A DNA stretch of 64,000 nt from Diospyros lotus (Eukaryota; Streptophyta; Magnoliopsida; Ericales; Ebenaceae), in NCBI RefSeq assembly GCF_014633365.1, contig NC_068339.1, positions 10,377,925-10,441,924 on the forward strand. Direction: 5' to 3'. Of this stretch, positions 22,954 through 37,518 are shown one piece after another. The translations under genes and the position numbers were made by a program. Positions within the stretch are counted from its first letter, which is position 1, and the number at the start of each line of letters is the position of its first letter. The notes below the pieces were generated by a model. The model saw only the letters and a list, made by a program, of their open reading frames with translations. It was not told the origin of the DNA and did no database searches.

Positions 22954-22984
<31 letters not shown>
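22903..22984 (-). repeat. (GA)n and G21 tract upstream of ARF (C/T-rich on the ARF strand)
   Basis: A GA repeat (22903-22924), a G run of 21 (22927-22947), then more GA (to 22984). On the ARF strand this is a long CT/C tract about 450-520 bp before the start codon, in the promoter or distal leader. Slippage-prone and probably variable in length. Confidence 0.75.
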
Positions 22985-25857
22985 TTAAAATTAGATACAA
23001 ATAATGAGGCGTGCTTTGCTCTAAGCAGACATTATTGTTTCACCCCCCACCACCTCCTTATTTAAGGCTTAATTTTGGAGCGTGGAAGCTGAACAAATAA
23101 ATAGAAGTGGGAAATAATTCCTTCTCTTTTTGCGGTAAAAAAAGAAAGAAAAAAATTGGTTTGAATAGAAGGAACGCAGTCTATTCAGCCTATTCAACGA
23201 AGATCCGTGTGGTGTGTTAGTTATCTATGAATTACTTGAAGATTAAAATATTTTATAATGACTCTTATTATCTTACGTCAGTTATAAGATTAATTAATAA
23301 ATTTATGAATCCACCAATAGAAAAGGATTTAAAAATATTAAGAAAAATTACAATTATTTATATAACAAGCTAAAATTTTATGTAGTTAGCTAGTGGTATA
23401 TAGTCATATTAAGACTTTATATCTTTTTTTATAAATAAGAGATTGAATAACATAGAAGATTATTATTATTATTATTATTATTATCAATTCATGTTATGAA
23501 ATTATTTGTAAAAATGTAGCATGATTAAAAATGTAAATGCAATCTTAATTAACCTCATTTATATGTTTGTTTTGATAAAGTTTAAATAAATTTTATCCTA
23601 TTTCCCTTTCCAAATTAATTATTAAATCTAACAATTATAAATCTGGCGATAAATTCAAGAAATGGGCAAAACGACGTCGTTGACCAGTTATATTACTGTA
23701 ATCATAGATATTTAAAAATAATCTATGATTACAGATTACGTAATATTACTGCCACGTTTGACCAATAAATTAAGAATTTGGTGAAAGAAAAAAAGGAATT
23801 TCATTAGCGGGTCGCTTAGGCCACTACCCGGAAAAGCCGGAGATTTTCCACATGCCATCATAAACCATGGCGTTTCCTAACGTAACATATTACTTCAATA
23901 AACATATTTTATTTCTTTAGCCGACAACTTCTTTTAATTAATGTCACACTACTACTTTTATATATATATATATATAATTAACAAAGCATTACAATCCTTC
24001 ACAATTAATTTGGAAGGCAAATTGGGTATCAACCCGACCCATTTAAATTGAAAAATTGAATAGGAAAATCAAAACTTTTTATGCGGTTGATTTCCTTGTT
24101 AAATTTCATATGCGGTATCTATCTATTATCACAATTTATAGAAGTAACACTACGTGTAAAGATGATAAAAAAAAAAAAAGTTTTATTATAAGGTGCATGG
24201 ATGGGAGGGAGGGGTGTCCCAATTGCATTGCATTATTCATTTGACAAATTAGAAACCAAGTCTGATGCATATATCTGCACACAAATTTACTACGTACAGT
24301 TGGCGTACAAAATTACTGCTTTTGAAATGTCCAATTGGACATGGTTGAATTAGCACCCACAAGATTCTATTTAATTTGCACAAGGGGGGGTCTAAATCTA
24401 AAACAGATAATAAAATTGGAGGACGAAAAAGGTAATTAAGAACACTAGCTAGTTCCATGGAATGTTTATCTATAATTATTTCCATGAAATGGAAAAGACT
24501 TGGTTAAACTTGGTTTATGGCCCCCACTTATGCATTGCAGAGAAGAGAGTGGGCCAACGTTAATTTTGAAGAACCACTAGTCTAGCTTGGCCTCCAGTCC
24601 AGATTTTGGAAGGAAAACCACTCGTCTTAATTATGCTTAGCCAGCAACGCCGCTGCCTCGCTCACAATATATAGCCGATCGATCGACTTCCGCGTACGTC
24701 CATTTCGATCCACTATCTCTATCAAAACCAGCTTTCGTAAAAACCGAGAACTACCGTTTGCTTGCTTCTTCCAAATCTAAAATCTTCTCATGCTAAAGCA
24801 CCAGTTACGGCATATATATATGGCTTATGTACGTGGGTTTGTGTGAAAGAGGAAACAGGAAAAAAAAAAACAGACGACTATATTGAAATTCATGATTCTA
24901 TTAACTGTGTAAAAAAGATTGTAAAAGGGAGAGAGAATAAGAAATTAGAAGGATTATATATATTGTAACCCTCAAGTGTACATGTGCATATAATTTGTTC
25001 GAATTCTTACTCTTTTCATGGCTCTCACAACAGTAAGACGATGATACAAAAATTCTATCACTGATATATTTACAAAAAGAAAATATATGAGATGGCAAGA
25101 AATTAACTTGTTCCCAATATATATTATATAGTTGATAGACAGCAAAAGAGAAACGGTGAGATATTTGTTCTGGAATTGATTGGGAAAATTATTTTGATAT
25201 TTAAATAAGGCATGCATGGAGTAATAGAAAAGAAGGCAAAAAAAAGTTAAAGACAGGTTAGATTTGATATTGATAATAAATATTTACTCCCAAATGAGAC
25301 ATCTTCTTCTTTTTATATAGCCATGCAAAAAAAATAATTCTATCTTAGAATTATATATGTCTCCATGCTGGACAACATTTAGAAATAATTATCCTAAAAA
25401 AATTCAGAGAGATAAGATTATCCTCATCACAAACCAGTACTTTTTTAAGATTTAAGAGAATGAATTTATCAAAACTCGAGTTAAATCACTAGATTCCTGA
25501 CAATAATTCTAATCGAAGTAAGAATTTCCATTCCAAATTAACAGCATTCAATTATTCACGAAAACCTCTCAATTTATTTGTACAAAGCCCTCCCTTGTGG
25601 AGCACAGAAGTCAAGCAAGACCCAACTATAATAGCCTGTCTTGTGGGTCAAGGTCTAACAACGTCCAACGAATAAGTCGGTACTTGAATATCATCAAAAG
25701 TATTAACTATTAAATATATACTTGAGATTCATTTTAATGTATATTAATCATTAATTATTATAAACACGTACGGAACGAAATTGGAGAAAGAGAATTCAAC
25801 CACTGCAGAATGAAGGGGAGTTACTTAATTAAAGCTCGCCAAATGCATCAGTTGCAG
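22985..25857. other. AT-rich intergenic DNA
   Basis: No gene is recognised. 23459-23484 is (TTA)8. 24630-24780 is a GC-richer patch with a TATA-like CACAATATATAGCC, followed by GATCGATCGACTTCCGCG, and could be an orphan promoter. ORFs here are short and unlike known families. Confidence 0.45.
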
Positions 25858-25938
25858 GTCAGCCGCTTGATGATGTCGCTGCCGTGCCGGCCCGTCAGTT
25901 CAAGAAGATCCTCCACCAGTGGAACTTCGAATCTGCAG
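25858..25938 (+). pseudogene. isolated GC-rich exon-like fragment
   Basis: In AT-rich DNA an 81-bp segment with a GC-rich core lies between an acceptor-like GTTGCAG and a donor-like GCAG/GTTGC. It encodes 26 codons without a stop in one frame (QPLDDVAAVPARQFKKILHQ at its start). It could be a remnant exon or a transposon-borne gene fragment. I do not recognise the family. A possible further fragment, reading MPLKKDEVEEGF, lies at 26071. Confidence 0.3.
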
Positions 25939-27110
25939 GTTGCTAGCTGTGGAAGGTGGGGGGTTTTTGGGTTGTAATTTTTGAAAGAAAACTAGTACGA
26001 TTTAGGATTTTAATTAGATTACAATTTTTGAAAGAAAAATCATTAAGATTTGTTGAGTTTTTGGGCAGAGATGCCTTTGAAGAAAGATGAGGTCGAAGAA
26101 GGTTTTGCTACAGGGGTCTGAAACTTGTGCAGCCACTGTGTAAATAACAGTGCAATTTTGTAAAGATTTGGGGGTGAAAACAAAAATAGAGAAGAGATTG
26201 TTTATTCTTTGGGTGGGATAGACTCAAAAAACCTTTACACGTGGCCCAATCTATTCTCTGCGGTGAACAAGTGGGCCCATGAACGGGGTTTTTTCCTAAC
26301 AAAATATCAAAATGACCTTTGCCAAATTGTAATTTTGTAAGATTTTTAAATTTAAATTTGTGATTTTGTGTAATTATTTTAATTGAGGATTGAAGTGGAG
26401 CTGTTAATAGAATTAAATTTTGTTGAGGATCGATGTTAAAAAAATCTACCACAATAATGGTCTTAAATTTTTAATAATAATAATATAATAATAATTTATT
26501 TAACCTCAAATTTAAAAATGTAATAAGTTATTATGATTTGATGACACTGTTTTAAATTTTTTATTTATTTTTTTTATAGAGGAAGAAAAAAAACACATAT
26601 ATGGGTGGGGTGGGCTAGGTTTGAAGAGAGAAAATGAGGCATGTACATGCATACGATACAAGCAACCCTCTTCGTCCATGTGAGGTCACGCAGGTTTTGT
26701 CGGGCCACCTACTTTCCATGGCCGACCGCATTGTAGGATATTTAGTATTCTTTATCAGATTCCTATTCTCTAATTCACTAATTAATTAATCTTGATTAAA
26801 CTATCAAATGAACTTCTAGTTTTCACTTGGCACATACTAAAAATAAATAAATAAATAAAAAAACAAAAAGCCACTCTCCCCAATTATTTCGACATATAAA
26901 TATAATTTATACTGAATTTTAATTATAGCAATAATTAAAAAGAGAACTACCCCATTAAATAATTTATGATCACAAAAAGCTCACAACTTTTTATCTGATT
27001 CCTTGGGCAGTCCAGTGGCAGGCTCCCTTTGAGCAGAGTGGCTCATTGGGGGTGTGCCGAATGTGAAGTCCCTTTAATCACTGTGTCGTCGATTTACCAC
27101 TGAACCTTCT

Positions 27111-27146
<36 letters not shown>

Positions 27147-27439
27147 TTCTCACATGCATGCATATATTTATATATATATATATATATAATAATTGTATAT
27201 TTGTTTACTGCAACTACATGCATGCATGCATGTACGCTTGAACGCTTCTGCCCCTACCAGCTTTCACAAAGAGCCTTTTGGCTCTGGTGGGAGTACTGTA
27301 GTTTTGAGTTGCGTTTTCTTCCTAAATTTTCCAGCGATGAATTAGAAAATGCAAAATCACTAATTCTAATCATTCATTATTTAAAAAAATAATTTTTGAT
27401 ATATAAAATTACTGATTTTATTTAATGATCATCTTTATT
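25939..27439. other. AT-rich intergenic DNA with (AT)n microsatellites
   Basis: 25979-26033 holds a near duplicate of 'acaatttttgaaagaaaa'. 27113-27143 is (TA)n, with another (TA)n at 27168-27187, and CATG repeats occur near 27155 and 27219. The interval 27001-27110, read on -, begins GGTTCAGTGGTAAATCGACG and may be the head of another tRNA-derived SINE, but the A and B boxes are poor. No coding gene is seen. Confidence 0.4.
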
Positions 27440-28005
27440 TAAATTAATATTTTATTTATTTTGTTATTTCATTTGGATGAGAAAACACTCTAACTCTCTA
27501 AATAATCATTTTTTAATGTTAGGTAATAAATAGTAAGGTATCATTTAGACGATGAGGCCACCCAACTCTCTAACTTTAAAGATTATTTTTTAATGCTAAA
27601 CAATAAATAGTGATGTATAAATTAATAATGCAACGAAAAATAAAGGTAAGAAATTACATTATTTTAGGAGGATAGTTTGATAAAATAATTTTTTAAATAG
27701 TAAAAATTTCATCTAAAGAATCCACACTGATTTGGGCATTACAAAAATTAAATCAATGACTTTTTGATTTGCAAAACCTGACTATGGGCTCTTTATATTT
27801 TTTGTTTATTCAATTCTTATATTTTTAATTATTTTTTTTGTCTATATTGTCAATTAAAAAAATAATTTTTAAATTAAATTTAAAATTTTAATTAATAATT
27901 TTGCATCTTAAAAAGTAAAGAAATTTTTTAAAATAATTTTTAATATTTATTTATATTATTAAAATAACACCAAAATAACTCTTAATTAAGATCATACATA
28001 TTCTT
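27440..28005 (+). repeat. dispersed AT-rich repeat, copy B (full length)
   Basis: Related to copy C (28195-28625) over its whole length and to copy A (5550-5880) over the 3' part. The 5' part holds an internal duplication: AATCATTTTTTAATGTTAGG and 'gattattttttaatgctaaac' are each followed by 'aataaatagt'. The 3' part holds AAAATAATTTTTTAAATAGT, TTTCATCTAAAGAATC and the closing AATAACTCTTAATT. No ORF. It could be a non-autonomous element. Confidence 0.65.
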
Positions 28006-28194
28006 AAACCGGGAGTGGCCACACATTAAATGAGTTGCTCTCACCATTTGTGTAACAATTATATTCGTCCTTAGGGACATCTGATAAAATTGGAAAAATG
28101 GAATTTTATAAAAGAAAAAAAAAAAAAGCTTAGAAATGTAAAGTTTTTTATTTTTTAAAATTTTATTTTATAATATTTTTTATTTAAATTTATA

Positions 28195-28625
28195 TTCTAT
28201 TTATTTTATTTAACTACTCAAGTCCACAGATTGTTTTTTAATATTAGATAATAAATAGTGAAGTATCATTTATGCGAGAAGCCTTCTAACTCCTTAAATT
28301 TATAAATTATTTTTTAATATTATGCAATAAATAATGAGATGTAAACAAGTAATGCAACAGAAAAAAGATAAAAAGTACAATTATTTTAGAAAGACAATTT
28401 GATAAAATAATTTTTTAGATTGCCAAAATTTCGTTTAAGGAATTTACATTGATCTAGGTATTAAAAAAAATTAATGATTTTTTAATTTGTAAGAGTTGAC
28501 TGTAAACTCTTCATTTATTTATTTATTTACATAATTAAATAAGTTAAGAAATAAATTTTAATATTTATTTATATTACTGAACTGCCACCAAAGTAACTTT
28601 TTGTCTAAAATCATAAATGTCCTGA
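28195..28625 (+). repeat. dispersed AT-rich repeat, copy C
   Basis: Begins about 190 bp after copy B in the same orientation. It shares TTTTTTAATATTAGATAATA, 'aatagtgaagtatcattta', 'gcaacagaaaaaagata', 'aaaataattttttagatt' and 'aatatttatttatatta'. It is shorter than B because of an internal deletion near 28520. Together B and C form a direct tandem pair. Confidence 0.65.
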
Positions 28626-28866
28626 AGTTAGCCCTATTGTTCCATTGATGATGCTCATGGATAAGGATGTAAATGGGTTTTTAATGGGTATTAATTAATT
28701 TATTTTGAAATAAAATAAGTTTAAATTTCAGGTGTAAATACAAATATTACTTAAAATTTAATTAATATAAATATATAAATAAAGTTTATCGTAGCCATTT
28801 GCATCCATAGTCATAGGAGATATAATTGTGTGTGTTGGAAGGAGGGAGGGTACATGGGGATGGATG

Positions 28867-28897
<31 letters not shown>

Positions 28898-30424
28898 TGA
28901 TAATGATGTGATGATGAGCGGTAGGCAAGCTAAGGTAGAGTTTCCATCTTTTGGCGCAACCACCTAGCATGGTTTTATGTCATTATTATTAATCACTGTA
29001 ATAGGAAATCATCAACTTCCCCTAATTTGAGATGACATATATAATGAGATGTTACACTTGTCTTTAATTTGAGAAATTATTATCAAGAATTAAGTATCTA
29101 TCGTGTCACATGTATAAGCTTCTTATTAATTATTGATATAAATAAGTGAATGAAAACAATCCATATTCACTAACAAATTAACTTTATCGTTAACGAATTT
29201 AGTGAGAATTCACAAGAGACTCATGAGATGTCTATGGCATCAGCTTCTTGCTTAATATAATTAATTTCAGTTTTAATCATGCTCTCTTGCTTTAAGATGC
29301 CTAAAATTTATGGGATTTGTCAGAATCATAAAATTTGTATTATTTTGAAAAAAAATATTTGATTACTTTTATATATATATATATATATTGTAAAACTATT
29401 TAATGAAAGAACCCAGATATTAGTAAGTTTATAAAATAAATCTAAAAAATAAAAATAAATTTACAATATAATAAAAAATTAAACTCATAACATCCTAATC
29501 TCAAACAGAACTCAAAATATCATACTCTTAAAAAGTCTCGAAGCCACTAATTAACTCTTAAGCCTCTTATTTAATTGGGCCTCTTAAATGGGATTGGGAT
29601 AGTCACTATAACATGAATATTTAAAAAATTTATAAATCTTTTATTTTGTTATCATCACCTAGGATAGAAATATTAAGTTTTGAAATGAAAGGAGATAATA
29701 ATGGCAGGGGTCAATATTCAGGACTTTATTAGAGCTGTAAGGTCCAAAGATAATAATGCCCAAACATGATAATTAAGCTGGGCAGGGGGAGGGGGAGGGG
29801 AATTTTTTTATTTGTTATTTTTTTTTCTAAGTAAAGCTATGGGATGATATTTTTCAAGCTTCGTCAATCCAAGTAATAATGGAGACGAGACATAACTAAC
29901 GCTAATTATTTCTTTTACATAATCGGATATATAAATACAAGAAATTTTGGTCATGTTTCAAAAGTTAATTACCAGACTACCCTTGTTATTAGATTTACTT
30001 GCATAAATTTCTTAACATCCTAGCTAATAATTTAATGGAGGGAGATGAATGTAATTTTGAAAATGTAGAATACACCACAACTGTAATTAAGTGGGACCTC
30101 AAAAGCATAAAAAAAAAAAAAATTAGTAAAACCATGTCAGTGTCTTGTGTAATTTACTTTGAAATTAAATTAGAGAAATTATTTTCTTTTATTCAAACTT
30201 CTACTTTAAATTTATGGACCGAATAAAATAAAACAATTTCAACAATAACCAAACTCAACAGCACCCCCTACAAAATTGGGCAAATGCCTTTTGAAAAAAA
30301 AGGGGGATTTAATCTTTGTGCGTGCGTACAAGCAAGCAAAGCACCCACACAAATGCATCAAGGGTTGCATGCCACATGATTTCATTATCATCAAAGCCAA
30401 CTATACATGATGATCATATACATC

Positions 30425-30460
<36 letters not shown>

Positions 30461-32188
30461 AAAGATGCTTTAGTTAGTGTGAGAGATTTGTGGGTGATGA
30501 TGCATCTCTCTCTCTCTCTCTGCTTGTAAGCATGAGAAGAGATTCCCATGCTGAGAAAGCACTAAATGCACATGTAAAGCAAGAGAAAAAGATAGCATCT
30601 TTCTCTTAATGGAATCGTTCCATTCAATAAATAATAATATATATCAGATCCTTTTTCTTTTTTTTCTGAAGAAAATATCATCAAATTGATAATATTAAAA
30701 TGGTATTTTTGTAATTATAATCTATTTTAATCGGGTTCTTTTCATTCACGCGGTTTCCATTACAAAAATTTTGTATATATATATATATATATATATATAT
30801 GATTATAAAGATGTCATTGTGGCAAAAGCACAAACACTAGTGTGTTAGTTCAAGTAGAACTAGACTGGAACAAGGGACTAGAAGTTTCAAAATATTATAT
30901 ATGATTTGCATGAGATTTGAATGGCTGCTATATATATATATATATATATATATATGCTTGTTTTGTGTACTAAAATCCCTTGATATTGAGGGAATCGAAA
31001 AAAAATACATACGGAATGAATGAGATGTATAATAATGTATAAATACTAATTAAGAAAAAAAAAATACATAAAAACACGTTATAATGGATAAATATTTATT
31101 TATGGATGGCGATGGACATGCGAAATGAATGAGATGGATGGTGTTAGGTAGGTATGCACGCACATGGGTGTGGGCTACGGAAGAGTTTGAAAAGGAAGGA
31201 AGAGAGAATAAATTAAGGGATTAGGCGAGCTAGGGAGAGTACTTACTTGATCATAAATCCTTTTAAGCCAATGATGAGATTAATACTACTACTGTCAGGT
31301 TAACTACCTTAATTAATTAATAAATAATAATAACAATGAATAAGGGGTTGCAAATGCCATTGTGTGTTGTGTGGGGGTTATCGCGGAGGGGTGAAATAAA
31401 TTAGTTGTGAGTGCATCTTAGGACAGTGACACGACATTCACATCTCTTTTCGTGGATCCACACTCCACTCCACTCCCACCATTCATTTCATTTGGGAAAT
31501 GCCCTTCTTGTCCCCACTCACGCTTGTGTCTTCAGGGTGCTTGGTATCAGTATCGTCACATATTTTGCCCCGTCATTTTGCTGTCTCTTTCTCCATTTAA
31601 TTTAATTTAATTTACGGTGCTTGTGGGACGAGTTGATTTCAATTTTTTTTATAAATTTCAATTTAAATTTAAATCTAACATAATGTTAATTGGGTCCTCA
31701 AAAAAAAAAAAAAAAAAAGTTAAAATGAACCAAGATATTAAACAAATAAAAAAGAATCTAACCCAATCATATTGATTTAGATTATTCATATGTTTACCTA
31801 AACTTATTAATTCTTTAGAATCCATTAGAAAGACAAGAACCAAAATAGACTACTCAAGTTAGAGTGAATATTCTCGTTAAAAGTAAACCTACACAATAAG
31901 AGCAACATATAATTAAATAGGAAATAATTTTATTTCTTATATCAATTAAAAGATTTCATTATTAATTTAATTTTGGAATGGTTGAATCACCAGCCAGTCA
32001 TCCATCCATCCATCCATCCATCCATCCATCTAGATCTCGAATCAAGACATAAATAAAATCAAATTTCATTATAATCAAAACCAAAATCACAACCAAATTA
32101 TAGCAATATCATACAGTTGAATACAACTGAATTAAGTAGCTAGAAATCAAAAGAATCCAATAAATTGAAGAAAATTTTAAACATGACA
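28626..32188. other. AT-rich intergenic DNA with many microsatellites
   Basis: Visible tracts: (AT)n 28872-28898, (CA)n(TA)n 30425-30460, (CT)n 30506-30521, (AT)n 30773-30800, (TA)n 30929-30955 and (CATC)n 31998-32030. A GC-richer stretch at 31410-31620 has no family-like ORF. No gene can be supported. Confidence 0.5.
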
Positions 32189-32252
32189 GGACTTGAATCT
32201 AAGAATTTTAATAACTGCCATCTTACAGCTGAGCCAAGACTTGATTGACGAT
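32189..32252 (-). mobile_element. tRNA-derived sequence, probably the head of a SINE
   Basis: On the - strand, TGGCTCAGCTG matches the Pol III A-box consensus and GATTCAAGTCC matches the B box with one mismatch. The boxes are about 37 nt apart, shorter than in a normal tRNA, and no acceptor stem can be drawn. A decayed tRNA pseudogene is the alternative. Confidence 0.4.
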
Positions 32253-35200
32253 GACGCCTCACACAATTTATGAAAATCTCAATTAAGGGCCATGGTTGCA
32301 TGCAAGGAGGAGGTTAATTTGTGTGTGTGTGTTGGGCTGTATTGACGTTGATAGCAGAGGCACTAAGGTCTGCATCCAGGAGATTCAACAATATCTCTTA
32401 AAGCTTATAGCTGAGCCTGTAGCCATTTGGGAACTGAAAGCACTTTGATGTGTACATATTATCCACTAAAGAAAGACAAACCACACGTTGCTTTTTCTGC
32501 TTTCCCGCGGTGACCCTCCCTCACCGTGGCCGTGGGGCTGCATGCACCATTCAATGTTGCGCCATCGTCTCGTCAGTGCCCCTTCCAATTCAATCAATCA
32601 TCGTCCACTTCTTCTCTTCATCATCTTCACCTTTCAGATAAGCTTTTGCGTCTGGACCAGTCCAAATGCAGCACAGACTTTCTCTCCACTTCTCTGATTC
32701 TTCTGATTGTGTAGCGTTTCCGCGTAAGTTTTATTGAATAAATTAAACTTATTAAGCATGCAATGCAAGTATTGAGAGTTAATTGGTCCTTAAAAAGTGA
32801 CTTATAAAAAATTACTGTTACCTCTTACCACCATATATCAGCCATTCAATTCTTGATGATTGCGTCCATATAATTTTGCTATTGACGTTACTTTTACATT
32901 TGATCATGTTGTCATTTGAATAAAACAATATGCCGTGCGATCGATGATAATTATTTTATATTCATAAAAAATATTTATCCATTGCAGAAGATCAACAACT
33001 AATAGTAATAGACCAAGAGAAGTTAGGTCAATAAAGGAGCCGTGTGGCTGGCTGCGGACCAATCACTCGTATATATGTTAGGTTGATGAATACAAAAAAA
33101 AAAAAAAAAGAAAAAAAAAAAAAAAAGAAAACTTGTACGCAACCCAAAAATACCATTTTGATGTTAGATTTCTTTAAATAAATTTTATTTTATTTTTTGT
33201 TTATGATGTTTGTGCGAATATTTTGAGGGAATAACACTTTTCGTTCAACTTTTGTTTTGTTTTTATGAAAAGAATACGGCGGGTGGGTGTGAAAGTGGTC
33301 AAAGTGTATTTAATTAAACTAAGACTGCATCACTACGCCGGAAAGCATATACCAACATGTTTGTATTGTATCCAGTGGTTACATCACAAAGGGTAAGTGG
33401 GGGGATGTGCCTCAATTACATCACGCCATCAATTCGAATCTCTCTCCTTCGGTATTCATATTTGCTTACGAGTACGACCCATTACATCAATCACCTTCCT
33501 TAATTTTTACTTCTCTATTAACTTTTCATAATTTTTCTTTTTTAATTTTTAACAAATTAATACATATCACCGTTTTTTTTTTTAAAAAAAAAAAACTTAT
33601 GAAAATATGAACTCTAGAATGAATGAGTTAAATAACATGGTCAAAATATTATAAAAAATAATTCGATGAAAATCATGTTAACACGACCTTGAATTAGACT
33701 ATGTAAATTTAAAATCTTAAAGGTGAAATAACAACGTAATCATAACCAAATCTTAAGCAACTACATGAAGCGTTAACTTTGGCCAGAGTCCTCATCATTT
33801 GTGGTGAGATTTTTTTATGAATACAAACAGCTAGCATTCAAATCAATCAATAAATACATGAATAGATTGATCCGTCCCAAATTACAAATTATAAATAATT
33901 TATTATAACACAACCAAACAAATTTAATCACATCATCATAAATTAATTACAAATAATTAACATCAGATTAAAAAATCCTTTCATATTACAAGAATCAAAC
34001 CTACCTACGGTTCCAAAGTACTTACTTTGCCTGCCGCCACCAAATCAATATTATCATCATAAACACTAGTGGGAGTACTGAGATTTGAAGTCTCAAGTTA
34101 AAGTTTGTTGTGTTTCTATCTATTCTATTGCTTTGTTAGGTGAAGAGCATTTAATTTGTAGATTTATAAAGATATTGTCCCTTTTGGTACTGAACATGCC
34201 CTTGGACATCTCGGTTTGTCTTTTTTGCATTGCAGATAAACAAATAAAAAAGATGTGAGAATATATTATATTATATTATATATATATATATCCTGTCTCC
34301 TTTACAATAGTGAAAATTTTTAAGCCAGTCCTTTTCGCTATTATCATAAAAGTAATAACATTATCCTTAAATTTTACCCAAATTCTTTAGATGAAACTTT
34401 GAGTTATCCTTTTATAGTTAGTTAAAAAAAATTAGGAGTCATATTTAACGTAACACTCTTCTATTTATATATTGTAATTGTGTGTTTAACTAATATAAAT
34501 GTATAATATAAAAATATAATTTTTAAATATCTTAAAAATATTTCTTAAAATTTAAAAGAATAATTTGTTACATATAATGAAACTGGAGAAGGGGTTACAT
34601 ATAGTGGAGTTATTTTATAAAATGGTAAATATTTGTTAAATAAATAAATTATAACTTATAATCAATCAATCATTACTCGTCATATATAACTTTCAATTGT
34701 TTTTTAAAAAAACGAATGTTATTGATGCATTAATAGAATAATTTATTATATTAAATATTTATTTATAAGCATGTATAAGTTATGAAAAAAATTCATGAAC
34801 ATAATACAAAATATGTTAAAATAAGTTAAAGATAAATATATTTAAATGGTAACAATAAATATAATGAGAAAATTATTTATATATGTGCACGTGCACGCAC
34901 AAATATTTATAGAACGAGGCAATAATTTCATATTAATTTAGTAAAATAATTAAAAACAGACCTATGTTTATCTATTTTACCAAGAGAATAGTTTAATATC
35001 AATAATAAAATAATTTCTAGGCATATATGTTGTTTGTTTGTCTTACAAATATAAAAAATAATTCTTAGAATTATCGTGTTCTTACGCGGTTCATCACTAT
35101 TTATGTTCTTAATTTTAGCAAAAGAAATAAATTGCATGTGGTCTTTTGACCCTTACCTAAGTCAAATATCAAACTTGTGATTTATTGATACTAATCCTAA

Positions 35201-37484
35201 TATATCACTTATCTGTCACTTAATTTATATTTTAAGGGTATAAAAAATAATCCTTTAATTATGGAATGGAGAATAAAATTCACAAACATGCTGATAGAAG
35301 ATGTAAGGAAAAGATTGATATACAAATCACTTTATTCAGCAGCTATTGATGATCGTTGTGACAATAATAAAATGTTTGTGATAAGAATGAATTGTTAATT
35401 CAATGCCTATTATACATAATTGATATTCACATAATAAAAATTATAAGCACATTTATTCTTTTTTCTCTTGAAGGATGAATGCAATCAGATATTTCGTTTG
35501 TTATTTTATAATTTTTATTAATTTTGATATAATTTATTCTTAAAAAATATAATTTAATTTAACATGTTTGAATTTATATAAAAGAATTTGACAAATACTA
35601 ATACTTAGATTGGCTTTAGGGACAAAGCCGCGGGAAACGCGGGGTTTGTGTATGTAAGGGGGTGGGTGGTACGGAAAAAGAGAGAAATAGTGCAGAAGGA
35701 AACACTGAAAAGAGAGCAGGAAACGAGATTCACGGCATAGGAGATGGCGTCGTAATTTATTAATTATTTTCATTTCCCTATTTTACGGTTTTACCCTACC
35801 AATCCCAAAAGCCTGCAAGGCTGCAACCACTCCCCAATCCCAAACCCAAACCCAAACCCATTCATTCCAACCAACGCCCTACTACTTTCATCCAAAAAGT
35901 GCACTCCAATAATATACGTATTATTATTATTATTATTATTATCATTTTCCTTTCAATAAACTATTTTATCATTTGTCGTGGGTTCATTTTTTAATACATT
36001 AACTAACGTTTCACAATGTTAAATATGAAATAATTCACCCAATCAATTAATGAAGAAATTTGTCAATAGATAAAATTGTAAACTCAAATATTATGTATTT
36101 CAAATAATATTATGCAACTACCGTAATAAAATAGGGTGGTCCCTGTTCATTTTCCGTGTCCTTGTTTGATTACAAATTGACCTTTCTAGGTGTCTTCAAA
36201 TGATAAATGCCTATCCAATGGTAGCCATTACAAAAGACAGTTACACTCTACTCCCCAAGCTGCAACGTCCATGTGTGTTGGAGTGTATTACTTTTGTTAT
36301 AGTTTAATGGTGAAATAAGAGTTGACGGAATTAATATTTCTTTTTGTTAAATAAATAAATTTAAATATAAAAAAATGATAAATTTCATCGCACAATACAT
36401 ACAAAATTTATTAATTTATACTACGATAATAATTAAAATGTCTACCCTACAAAATACTAAAAAGGTACCAAAAATACAAATCAATTATGAAAAAGCCATT
36501 CATACATCAAATGATTTCCAATTTGCATGAATTGTCGGTGCATATTAAATGCGATCTGAACCTCCAAACTCAATATTAAGATAGTACTATCGTACTAGGA
36601 GTTGATATCTAGATATTTTTTTTAAAAAAAAATTAATAACATCTTGTAAGAATTAAAAATAAAATAGTAAAAAAATTGGGCACTTGCTCCCTGATTCAAC
36701 CAAGCAAGCAAGCAAGCGCGCACACACATATATATATTAAGTTGAAATCCAGCCATTTTCTTAATTATTCCAATTGAGTCATCGGAGTCTCGTGCTCTTA
36801 ACATCAATTTTGACGTTATCAAATGGTATCTTTGGATAAAAGTATTATTATTAATTAAAATGATGACGCGGAACATAATAACACGTATAGATTTGTACCT
36901 GAAATGGTTAGTTCTATTATTTGGATTATTATTGTGATACAAGCACCTCAATGTCAGAGCAATTAACACCGACATTCAGTGAGTAGAATAATGATGCAGC
37001 AGCGGCAGCAGCAGCGGCAGCTCCAGCTTCAGCTTCTTCTTGTTTTATCGACCACGTTGTTGTTTAAATATGTGCCATTATTGAGCTTCACGTGGGGGTA
37101 CTAGACCTGGGCCTCCTTTATAAATATTATTATTAACTAATTAATACTACTACTACTACTACTAATAATAATAATATATCGCCGACTGACTGGGTACAAA
37201 ATAAAGTTCACACGCTTTCGTGCTTCAAACTTACAATATTATTCTGACATGCATATTCCTCTACGTTTCCAACTTATCAGTGCCCCAGCCCCATCTCGGA
37301 TCACAAGTTCATTCTTGTTCCAAAAAATTGGGCCCATCTCACTATGGATAAGTATAAAGTACAAGGTCAAGTAATTGACACCCTGTAGTGGAGTTTCATA
37401 TTTGGTTGATTTTAGAATTATATATTTACAATCAAGTCTTAACATAACAAGAAGCCAAATAGGTGTTTGGCATAACAAAATGTG

Positions 37485-37518
<34 letters not shown>

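Noticed and set aside
22664..23065. 133-codon ORF with Gly and Arg-Glu repeats
   Set aside because: Encoded by G-run and (GA)n microsatellite upstream of ARF on the other strand.
27440..28625. CRISPR-like or regular spacer array
   Set aside because: The repeats are long, diverged and AT-rich; this is eukaryotic intergenic DNA with two copies of a dispersed element.
32189..32252. Functional tRNA gene
   Set aside because: A and B boxes are too close and no cloverleaf or acceptor stem can be formed.
35848..35868. Interstitial telomere repeat
   Set aside because: The unit is CCCAAA, not the plant telomere unit CCCTAAA, and only three copies are present.
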